A DNA stretch of 64,000 nt. Source: Dicaeum eximium (Eukaryota; Chordata; Aves; Passeriformes; Dicaeidae). Positions 24,001 to 36,000 of this stretch are shown one piece after another; position 1 is the stretch's first letter; each line of letters starts with the position of its first letter. The stretch lies in assembly GCA_013396995.1 (NCBI GenBank), contig VWZP01008546.1, positions 64,693-128,692 of the forward strand. The letters run 5' to 3'. The notes under the pieces are model-generated. The model was given only the letters and a program-made list of their open reading frames with translations. It was not told the origin of the DNA and made no database searches. Both the position numbers and the translations under genes were made by a program.

Positions 24001-27000
24001 AAATTATCCATAGAACTCCATAAAAGAGATTGGACTTAAAGCCTAGTAACAGAGTTTGAATCTTAGAATTAACATTTTGGAGCAATTCCATTAAATACCA
24101 GAGTTGCACTTACTTGACTATTGAGAAAAGTAGTAACTTATTTCCATTAAAAGACAACTCAGCTCCAGTCAAAAGATTCTGGCTGTCTTTAGTGAACAAA
24201 CATCATCATGCCTTTGCTTCAATTTAATCTTACCATCATGACGGAGCCAAGTTAAAAAAATGTAAAATTGTATTAATTACAACAATAATAGAAAGCGATG
24301 CTTATAAAGCTCAAAATGGACATGAAACTGATGAAAATGATGATCTAATGTAGGCTATAGAAAATTATGATCTGTGATGGGCACAAGTATATGACATACC
24401 TCATATCATCTTTCATTGTTCTGCAGTTGCGAGCTCCACTTCCACCCCTTTTGTCATCTGCTCTCACTCCTCTAGAGAGGAAGACAATTCTATGAGTTTA
24501 AGAAGTTTTTTTCTCACTAAAACCAGTATTGACTTTTTGCCAGCCAACCTGGATATAGCAGAAGGGAACAGAAGCCCTAAAAGACAGTACTGCAGTGCTG
24601 ACTATTGTTAACCAAGTAAGAAACAGCACACAGAACACTTACATTTTATCATTCCCACTTTGTCTTTCAGGTTCTCGTTTTCTTCTTTGGTCAAACCCAT
24701 CAAAACTTCCATTAAATCCACCACCTCTTCCTCTACCTCTCATTCTGCCTCTTCCTCCACCACGACCTCTTATTGGTCTTTCGTAGTCTAATCTTTCCAC
24801 TGGTCTAAGACGAAGATAAATAGTCAGATTTTTGTTTTTATAGAACAGTTAACAAGAAGAAAAAAAATTCATATTGTTATATTTGTGCATCTATGGGACA
24901 TAACAGTATATAACAGCTACAGCACAATTTATAGAGTGCATCTTTATACAGTACACACTACAGCTGTTTTGGCTTTGTCATTGAATATGGACATAAACTG
25001 AAGTCTGGAGGATATATTATAGCACACAGGAACAGAGAGATCAGCAGTTACAAACACTGAAAACATTGCAGAAGTTAAAGACAACATTATAAAACTGCCA
25101 AATCTTCACAACTTTATCATGCAATAACTCCACCATCTAAACCCATATTTATATGCAACTGCTAAAAATTTCAGACAACTTGTTAAAATATCTGAATAAC
25201 TGTGAATAATTCAACTCGTTAACTATCGCAGTACACTGTAAGAACAGCGACATTCTGAAGCATTAAAGTTTAGGTGGAATCTTCTAGTACTTATGAAGAA
25301 AGCAAAATCAATATTCATTCACTGTCCCAGCAGTAGGTTCCAGCTTGGAACCTCCTACATGTTCCGCAAATCTTGGTATGTGAGCTCAGAAACTAACATA
25401 AATATGCTGCTGGCTGGGGGTACATTTTCAGATCTTTACATTTTTCAGTTTTGTCTTTTATTTCTAACATTCAACAAAAATGTACCAATGCAAGCCCCAA
25501 GGAAGCTGATCCTACAGCTCTGACAGGCATGAAGTAAGTAGTCTTGCAAAAAATGTGCATGCTAATAATGCACAGATCCTCTGTGAGGAACCCTAGTTCT
25601 CTCTGCAGGATACATACCGTTCTACTGAGAATTCCACTTGTCTTTGTGCTCCATAGGGACGGTATTCCCTGAAAGATGGTCTCCATTCAGTTTTGTCCTG
25701 TTTCCCCTCTGTGCCTCTGTTACTGAACCCTTGTTGTTCTCCCTGCCTGGGTATTCGCTTTGGGCCTACAAAAACACAGGCAGGGATTACTGACAACTCA
25801 ACAGTAACACAATTACAGTTACCAAACTACTGAATGAAGTGAATCGGTTACACATCCAAACCCAAGTCACCAAAATATTTAAAGTCTTTATAGCTAATGT
25901 TGCCAGACACTATTTGTTTGAAAGACAAGTACTTACTTTACCTTCTGCATTAATTAACCTGCAAAATACTATGGGATTTGACACAGTCAGAGATTTCCAG
26001 AAAAGACAGTCTAAAGAAAAATCTAATTTTGCTCACAAGTCACAGAAAAGGAGAACAAAAACTGTTTCTGTCATGCTTTCAAGGATCACGAAAGTGTAGT
26101 ACAGGATGAGGTGGAGAAGCTTCAATGGAAAAGACTAATTGAAAGACAGCAGCAGAAGCAATGGAGGTGAGGGAAAGAGAAAGATCTCTTACAGATAGGT
26201 GTTGATTGTGAAACAACACACCCCCCTGCCAGATGAGCTCAATTTATAAGTCTAGGACCTTCAGGTCCTCTCAGCTCATGGCCACAGTATCAAACAACCA
26301 GCACAGGGTCACCTCCTCACACTGCTGTTCTATGGAGGAAAGCACCATTCAGCAACACTAAAGGTCACTCAGTTCAGGTGGCAGTAAACCCAAACAGTAA
26401 GTAGAAAGACTTCAACAACATTAATTCTAGAACATAAACATATTCCAAGATAAAATATACTTAAGCTTTTTTCAGCCATTGTTGGGGTCAAGGAGGATCA
26501 GGTTGGGCAGAATGAATGGAAAGAAATTTTGAATTATAAGAGAAAAATTGAGTTTTACACTCAACCTGTATACATCTAGCAAAAGATTAAGGTTCTTTAT
26601 GTGCTTCCTTTCTCATTTTCCCAAGTTCTGTTGTCTATCTGGGACCAAGCTCTCCAGAAGCAAGCCATTAGATGTCTGCTAGGCAACTGCATTTAAACCA
26701 ACACCTTTTTCAGCCAATAGTGTAAGTCAATCAAGCAAGGAACAGGAAAATTGGTCTCAAAACTGACCTACTGTTTCCGCAAGAAGTACTGAGCTACTGT
26801 GGAATGCTGAGCAGACTACTGAACTTGGGTTAGTGGACAAGTGACAGCCCTGTCTACTGTACCTCTGTTGCTAGAACATAGAGAGAAAAAAATGCTATTT
26901 TATGTCACAATATTAAGATGCAAATTAATTCACAGTCCCATAGAAATGCCCACATAAGATTTTTGATCAATGCTTAGGTGCGAAGGATGAAGTCTAATAC

Positions 27001-30000
27001 CATCTGCAAAGAGAAAGCTTCAAAGAACTATCCACTTGGAGAATGTGGTAAATAAAGCTTTTTGTTATGCACTAAGAACAGTCATACTTGTATAGACAGA
27101 GAAGATAGTTTTATATGTGATGCAGAAGCAAGTCCAGCTTTGCTGTTCTTTAAACTACAAACCACTTGACATATTACATTACAGTAATTCTCTTTTCTCA
27201 AGGGGTGGAGTTACTCGACCCTTAGAGCAGTGAGCATATTTACATTACCCAAATTATGATGTAATCTCTCGATAAAGGACAACTTTTGAAATCAGTTTCT
27301 GAGTAAGCTTTTCAAATCAGGACATTTTAACACAAAGCAAAATTACTGAAGATACAGAATTGTACATGCTCTTGGGAAACATCTGCTCTACACTCACCTC
27401 AACTACACAACCACCTCTGTAAGTGTTAATTCCAAATTGGAACGCTGTGGTGGAAAAAATGATGAAAAAAAATTTCTGGCCTAACTTTAGTTATTTTGTT
27501 TGGATCTAAATGCACAACAATTCTGATAGCCAATGAGAGGATCAAAATGAATACTTTTTGATCCTCTCATTGGCAATCAGAAGCATCAGTTATTATAAAA
27601 AGATTCCTTTGGCAAAAATGCAGTAGGCAGAGACATCTGTCCCTACATACTTAGTATTAACCTCAATTTCACCTTGAGATTCAAAGAGCTCCTTCAAACT
27701 AGCAAAACAATGCCAAAAAAAGAAGACGCAGGAGTCGTTTTAAAAAGATAGTGTCTTGTTTTATTATCCAGTACCGCTTAGAAGTACTTCAAAACAAGTC
27801 TTCTTGCCAGATATGTCAGCGTATTACATGTCAGCAGCACAGAGCGTACTGGATGGAGCTGTCTGTTCTACTCCAATATGAGTGCAAGGCTATTTCACTC
27901 TGATTCTAACAGGTGGCTTCCTTTAATGCAGATGGATTTTAAACATTAGAAAGACTATTTTATAAGATAGTAAGTGGCACAAAAGCATCTTTAATTGGTT
28001 TGTCAGACATGAAGTAGTGGATTAAACAGTATGCAACACCTGTATCTCTCTAATAGGTCAAGTCACCCTCAGGGCAGAAGTTCGTGTGACCTGCTCGTGA
28101 ATCAGTTCAAAAAAACAACCCAACTTTCAGCTTTGCATGCAAGTGCAAACCAAACTGGACCCTGGGGGCAGTGATAGCATAAGCTCTACAATTTTAATCC
28201 TCAGCTATGTATAAGTCCTAACACAGACTCAGTTTAATTTACAGAGCTAAAGGGCCACCCACCCTTTGGGATTAAAAAAAAAAAAAAGCAACAAAATCAA
28301 GACAAAGCATGAGCCATCTTACATATCATTGGCATAGCTTAAAGAACTGGGGTACACTTTGAATGATTGCTTAATAACTACCTCTCCAAATAGACAAATC
28401 AGTTTTGTCTGATTGCTTGTATATATAGTCTGGTATGCAGATTTTCTTCAAAACCACAAGGAAAAAAAAAGCTTAGGAGTTCTGTGGGTTATCTACTTGA
28501 GACCTTACAAACATAATTCTGAAAACTGAAGATCACTCGTTCCTAGTAACCTAGTTTAGTCTCTCTTTAAAGTGGTTTTTCCGTGTCTTAAAATTACATC
28601 TGCAATCTGTATTCACCTGAATATGTGTCCCACCATTCTCAAATTCACCACAGCTTTCCTGGATTGTTACTGCATCAGCCAAGTCTGTTGGCTAAGCTGC
28701 CTATCACTTTACTTTCTAAACTGAGCAATCAGAACAGAAATCTGACGTTTAGAGTCTTTCAAAAGACCTAGCTTTTTTTCTTTCCCCAGAAGAAGCAGGT
28801 GAGCTATTAATAGAGGGAAAGAATCTGTAAATACTAAAATTACCAGGTACTAGAACTAGACAGTGCTAAAGAAAAAAAGCTCAGTTTTATAAGACATTGT
28901 TAAAACTCTAAATCATACAGACCAAATATACTTAAGCAGTTCTCACTTTTCCCACAATACTTCACTATTAGTATTAGTTTTGCTAACACTACAGCACTTA
29001 GATAAGAAGACTTTCTAGAGAAATGTTTTTAATAAGTATGTACACAGAACTTGCAACTGGAAAAGCAGAACTTGTATTTTTATAACCTGCACTGCTTCGA
29101 TTCCCAGACACTGGATATCTATCTATTAACAGAGGGATATAAAACACTGCAGCAAAATCTAGCTGCCTTTCCAGTGTTGCTGTCTAGCTATCAGCAAGTT
29201 TCTCTATCCATATCATCTATCCTCAAACAAGTGAGACTTTTGCTTGGAAAGAGGTATCTCTCTAGGTTTTGTGGCTCTTCACTGGCCTGTACTGATAGAG
29301 TGTGCTCTCATCTGTTCAAAGTTTTTCATTTTAAATGTTTATTTTTTTGTAGAAAGCCTTGACTTCAGGCAAACACAAAAGGGAACCCAGCTTGCTACTC
29401 CTACCAGTGACTATAAGCTAAAGTAGAAACCTTGGTAATTCTCCCACTTCCTAATGTAAGGAGCATTAGGATGTGACAGTGGTAGCTGACATGCAATTCA
29501 TAAGTTATGCTGCTTACAAAGAGCAAATGGGAAAAAGACAGTTTCTGGAAGGGTCACATTGACAGAAGACTCCCCAGCATAAAAAGAGACCTCTTACAGA
29601 CCTGAGCTACGGAATACATTTGTTGCCTGAATGGACAGACCTAATCATTATGGGAAGGAGTGTGATCACCAAAAGCTTACAAAAGGAGCTAAAAATACCA
29701 GAATTGTTGAAAACCACAGCCACTAAGCTGTGGAGTAAAATCAGCATTGATGCAGAACCGAGAGCTTGGGCTTAATCCATAAACAAAACAAAAAAACCAC
29801 CACAATACAAAACCCACCCAAACAAACAAAACAATCAAAACAAACAAAACAATCAAAACAACAAAAAAACCAACAACCACCCCCACCATAAAAATAAATA
29901 TAGGGAGAAAACATCCTCCACCTTTGAAAGACTATCCTTCTTCCCAATATACTTCAAAAGGACAAAGTAGATCCAAAATAGGTCCAAGGCTATGGTAGAA

Positions 30001-33000
30001 ATACCTTAATCAAACAAAGCAACAAAGAAAACAATTGTGAGGAATTTTTTAGGCCCAGTAGGGTACCAAAGACCCCAACTACCAGGGCTAGGGCAATTAA
30101 GTAAACCATTGAAATAATTTATCAGGGCAGAGGAAGTGGAATTGGAGTCTGGAAAAAGAAAGGATATTCCAAGCTGTAACAGGAATATTGGTTATAGGTC
30201 ACATAACTGTGTCTGTAACACAAAGTAGAACTGATTTTTAAACAACATGATAAACATTAATTGTTCTGAATTTGAAACAATTCATTTAATTACTACTACT
30301 TTAAAAGGATGTCATGTTTCGAATTCAGCAGCTCTATTTGTCCCTTCCAACAGTGAGCCGCGCCTCATGATTGCTATGAGGTGTTTCACTCCAGCCAGCT
30401 GTGGACAGATCTGTAAAATTAGCCTCTAGAGACCTTAGATCTTATACTGTTCACCAATGGATCGTCATACTACAAAAATGGGAAACAACACAGAGGCTAT
30501 GCACTGGTGAGAAACTTTGAGGCACTTGAAACTGAACCTCTACAACCCTTGCTGATGGCCCAAGAGGCCAAATTAACTGAATTAGCAAAAGCAGCCTTAT
30601 GGTGACATGACAACCAAGAGCCACTATTTATACTGAGTCTAAATAAGCTTTGGGAGTGTGTCATAAAATAGGTATGCTATGGAAATATGGGAGTCCCTTG
30701 TTTCGGCAGAAAATAATATTTCTGATGGATTTTGAAACCAGATTCTGTTGGTAGCTATCAAGCTTTCAAGGGAAATTCCTGTAGTACACTCTTGAGCTCA
30801 TATAAAAGGCTCCAACAAAAGGAAAAAAAATAAAATAACTCAAACTTGTAGTCAGATAGGTTTACAACAGCCTGAAGCTTAGGAGCAGTATACTTTGGGA
30901 TATTATGTAATGTTGGGAAATAGCCCTTGCCCACATCTAAAGTTGTCAGCAACAGGACTAGTGTTTGGCAAACAATTACACCCAGGACCAGCCTCTGGTT
31001 GACCCAGTGTGTTGGTAACCCAGTGTGTTAAATAAATGCAAGAAAGCTTTGAGAAAAAAAAAAAAAGATGTATGCTCAATGGTATTACTGAAGTATTAAG
31101 GTATTTTCACAGAAATCCAAATTCGAACCTAAATGGAAATGGTTGTATACCACCCTACTATGTACTTATTTTGCTGTTAAAGCTTTAGTATATTTTGCCA
31201 GTTACTTGTAATAACACCGTATGTGACATTACAGATAGCAGTTAAATGCTTTGAAAGACTTCATGAGTTCTTTCTGACAACAGTGGAAAAGCTTAATAAA
31301 AACAAAGGGAGGACTGTTGTATACTGAGTTTAGTTAGCTGAATTATTTTATCTAAGTAGTTTTGCTTAGCACAAGCAACGTGCTGAAGTTTCAGGCCACA
31401 AGCTGCAAACTTTCACCTTGAAATGCTGAATGAGTCTTGTTCTACTGTTTAGCTACAATAAAAGGAGGCTCTGAGACCAGAGCAAACTAAAATATTAAGA
31501 AGTCACAGCTACCATCAGAAGCTGCAACCCATCCAGATAAAAACAGCTACAGAGAGAGAAAGTGATATGAACAAGAAGACTCCAAAACAAAAGTCACCAT
31601 TGGAGTGAGATGTGCATGCAAGGTGTGGATGAAGTGTGCAAGGAATAGGTGCGTAGGTTGTAGGGGTATAAAATCCCAGGTATTTCTTTGTTCTGGGTCC
31701 CTCTGGTGAGGCACCTAGCTCATCTTGAGCTGTCCCTGTTGCAGTACCACAAAATTATTAATGTTTTTTCCCAGAAACTGGATGTCAGAGACTCAGCTGT
31801 GGGAAGCCTAAGGTGGATAAACTTCTTTAACAACTTACACCCAGGCAACTAATCTTCCTTTACAACAAAACTTCGTAACTGGAAATAATAAAAGGCAATT
31901 CAGACACTTGGGCACTTATTTTGCTATATTTTAGCATGTAGAAGAATTAAGACTCCAAAACCAATTTTACTTTCTCCCCTTTAAATGTGTGTGACCATGT
32001 GATTCTAATACCAAACTTCAAACAATAGCTTCAGCTATTGCAAGCAACACACCAAAGAGACACATTGAGTTAGACTCTGTCCTGTGGCATTTTGTTTTCA
32101 TGTGCTCCAGTACTTCCTGAATTGCAGAATTGCCCACCACAATTCTCCTCTAGACAATCCTTATGATACTGTAGTTGAAAGAACTCTATCAGGATAAACT
32201 ATTTAAAAATAAGAAAATTACAGTCAGTCTAAGATAAAACTCCATAGAAACTTCCCATGCCATTTTAAAACCACAGATAAAAACTCAAAAGCACAGCATT
32301 GAGCAACTATATATAAATGTTATCAGAGACATCATATGGACATAAAAGAAGAAAACTTTTTAGAAGTATTAGCCACAAAGGTTTAGAGATTTCAAAAGAA
32401 CACAGTATTACTGCATGATCAACAAATTTAATTTTCCTGGACTGGTAAAGAATGCAAGCTCTGCAATTGGGCCTTTTGAATAAAGAGCTGGCAAATGCAG
32501 TTTGGTCACTGTGGTAAGAATGAACTGAGTTAACATCAATTAGCACAATTACAAGAGCCACAATACCTACAACCAGCCTTTACCCAAATCCTCGCCTAAT
32601 GTAGTCTAAAAATCACAAAACAACAGTCAGTAGAAGGGGAAAAAATACACCTTTAAGGTCAAAAGTATAGGTTTGAAAGAGGTGTCTGTCACCCTGATTT
32701 TTCAGCCATCTGTTTTCATTTCTGTGATGGAGTTTCTCACGCTGGTTCATGTAAACATAGCCATGTTTTGCTAACTGTCTTTCTGTTTTTCATTCCTTTC
32801 TCCTGGGCTGAGAAGGTTTGATGTACTTTCACCTTAACCAGTGTGGTTGGAGAGTTGGTAACCCCATCCTCCAATGCACAGTCGTTCCCAAAACCATATA
32901 TAAACACTAAGTGTAAAAATAAGCTTGTTCTTTCCTGCCCTGGAGAAGAGCAGTGTCTGTGTCATTTTTGTCATGCCCTAGTGTGACAGGTGTCCATTTT

Positions 33001-36000
33001 CTCCATAGAAAACAAAGCTTAAAAAGTTGTGTCCTTACATTGTGTCATTTCATAATAAATAGTTTGGATTCTAAAGGTCAAAGTATTGCATTAGCTGGCA
33101 AAGTCCTCTCATGAGGTTTGCTTCCAATTGAAAATATCTCCAGAAATTTAGTAAAACCTACTGTGAAAAACTCAGTGAAGAACTACATTAAAAAAAAAAG
33201 CTACCTTACAGGACTTTGTGACTAAACCTTCCACTCAAACATTAAAACATAATACCACAAAAAAAAAAATCTGACTACTGAAAAATTTCTTATATCATTG
33301 AAGACTAGATATGCTTCGAGTCTTTCTAAAGACCCTTTTTTACAAATTCAATATGCCCAAAAATACTACTAGAATAAAACAAAAATTGTGAAACTTAACC
33401 CGACTTTTTGTAGTCCAAACAAGCAAATGCCCTAGCAATTAGATAAAATGGCCTGGAGGGGTCCAAAGGAGGATTATGCAGATGATCAGGCTGCAGAATA
33501 TCCAAAAGAAGGCTGTGAAAGGCTGGTGAATCTGCCTTATGAGAAAAGACTAAAGGGGCCATGTCTCTTCTCCCTGGACAAGGCTTCATATAAATCACAT
33601 CTCAGTACCCCAGGTACTTGAAAAGCTACAAAGATGAAGGCTCTCTTCACAAGGAGCCTCATGAAGGTGAGTGGCTACACTGGGGACAAGCTGCACAAGA
33701 AGAGATTTCATCTGTGTTAAGAATTTCTTTCTGGTGCTACCTTACACTGAAACAACCTTCTCAGGGTTAAGCCCCCATCAAAGAAGGCTTTCAAAATGCA
33801 GCTGGACAAGGTAGCAGAGAGCTATTCAAGGCTGCCTTTCCTAGGAAAGGTTGGACTAGACTATCCTTCCAACATGGCCTTGTGAGAAGATGGTTCCAAG
33901 AACACCAGTACAATACAGTGAATTCTGTCATTTCAACTGTAATACCACCAGAGTCTGATTCAGCTGTTCCAATAGAGGCTATTTTGTGGTGTTTAATTAC
34001 TAATAAGTAGAATGAAGTTAGAGGTAGTTATGCCCAAAATCAGGGGGGTAAAAAAATCCCCCTATCTAGACTAAGAAAGTCTAGCAAAAAGTCTTAAGTT
34101 TGGTATGTTGTTTTTCTTTTTTTTAAATTAAAAGTTCAGCAATTAGTTTAACAATTTAGTAATTTTAATCACTATTATTTATTTCCCCAAACAGAGGTAC
34201 ACTCTTCTAGCAATGCATCTGTTATTAGAAGCTTTATGCCAAACTATGGGAACACAAGGACATTCCCTAGAGGTTGGTCATTCTCAACTGTTAAGTTGAC
34301 AGTCCCCTGAATCTTATATAAAATCCAGAAGTGTTCTGGTTGAACCCATACAAACCAACTCTGTGTGGCCCGAATAAAGAGCTGACCCTCCTCCCTTCCA
34401 AAAGACAGCAAGATTTTTCTCTCAATATGCCGCTTGCTTAACACTTGTCAGCTACATCATCACTTGTGTATTTACCCTAACTCAAAGGGTTCTCTGCCAT
34501 TCAGAACAAACTTGCTAAGACAGCACATCCAAAGTAGGAGCATACAGTCAAGACCAAGTCTTGCCTATCCACACTAGTTTAGCATCTTAAGCACTGTACT
34601 TTTATAGTCTTTACTTCCTAAAATGCCCAAGATAAACACACAAAATCCCAAAGAGATGCAATGTTTAAAGAACAAAGTGCATTTTTAAATATAGAAAATA
34701 AATAACTCTTCTTAAAATAGATCTTAATGCCCTTTCACTAAGAGCAAGTCTTTTCTCCATTTTAATTAGCAGGAAATTGAAATAATGTGCACATGCCTGT
34801 TGTCTCTGTATGAGAAAAGAGATTTCTTAACACCAAGGTTGCAAAGAATAGTCAAAGACACTCCACAGGGCCACTGTGTATCGCCAAGAATGAAGAAACC
34901 TATAGGCAAGCAGGAGGTGAAGGATGGTCTTCACATACTACCAAGCTCACATAGTAGCATGCTTCACATACTACCATGGTAAGTTACTGATAGCCACTAT
35001 TCTTGTTCAAAAACTTTTTCATCAAAACTTGAGACTTTGCTGTTCACTGAACAGACTCCTTCAACTTCTGTTGACAACCACAGTAAAGTAACCTTTAAAT
35101 AAAACAAGCTGTTATAGTCTGAATATTGGTCTTAGGGGACTAAGTCACATAAATGCAGAGAAACCTCAAAAAGACTAGTTTCATGTAACTTCCCAAAAAG
35201 ACAGTGACAACTTGTTGATATCTTCCTCTACAAAGGTGCTCATTATCCAGCATTGAAAGATTCTCTGCTCCACAAACTGCTACAAATGCATCAACTAACT
35301 GCTGTAGGGAAGAGTGTAAGGCTTTAAGCCTAAGCAATAGAATTGGTAGCAGTGGCAACAACTTGATGAAGCAACAACCTCGATTCAAAGGCCTTTTTCT
35401 AGGGCATTAAAACACACAGTGCAATTACTGTGAGTTTAACGGGAGCTTTTCCTACAGAAAGAAAATATCTTAATAACAGATTATGTGTTAGGCTTCATTG
35501 CTTCCCGCAGGAGAATGGGAATTTACAACCCAAGAGGATGAAACCAGAATCTTCTCTGCAGAGATTCTCAAAATTTGGAAACAATCCACCAGTTCTTAGA
35601 TACTGAATCCAGCAACCTGAAGCTCAATACCGGGTAAGTAGTAACAATCAGACTCACTAAGACACAACTATCAACTCCAAATACAAGAAGCTATAGCCCA
35701 CAAAGCCTCCAGATGCACAGAAGAATGTGACAGACATTTTAGTACAAGCCAACTGACTCCCTCTTTCCCCAAGCAGTATTACGCATCAAAACCTAGCAGC
35801 TGATCATTCCTGAACACTGCGCTGAAAAGTTACCCCAGGAAATAAGGTTTTATTCAAAGGCTGGCTCACCAATGCAAGCTCAAGGCAAAACAACCACAGA
35901 TCCCTGGAGACGTTAGAACACTCAAGACACTGAAAGGCCAGAAAACTCGCAGGTACCGAGAAATCGCTCCTGGAAACTTCAAACACTGAAGGACAGACAC

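Larger units (their letters stand above)
22642..24399 (-). other. HABP4: HABP4 intron 4
   Basis: Contains an A/C-rich stretch (22655-22700) and two short perfect palindromes (22936-22959, 23582-23599). The 138-codon frame at 23693-24109 on - has no family resemblance and no splice context. Confidence 0.8.

Noticed and set aside
23693..24109. 138-codon frame on - in HABP4 intron 4
   Set aside because: No family resemblance, AT-rich codons, sits inside an intron of the same strand without useful splice sites.
29689..29947. Hydrophobic Val/Phe/Cys-rich frames on -
   Set aside because: Translation of an A/C-rich low-complexity tract, not a membrane protein.
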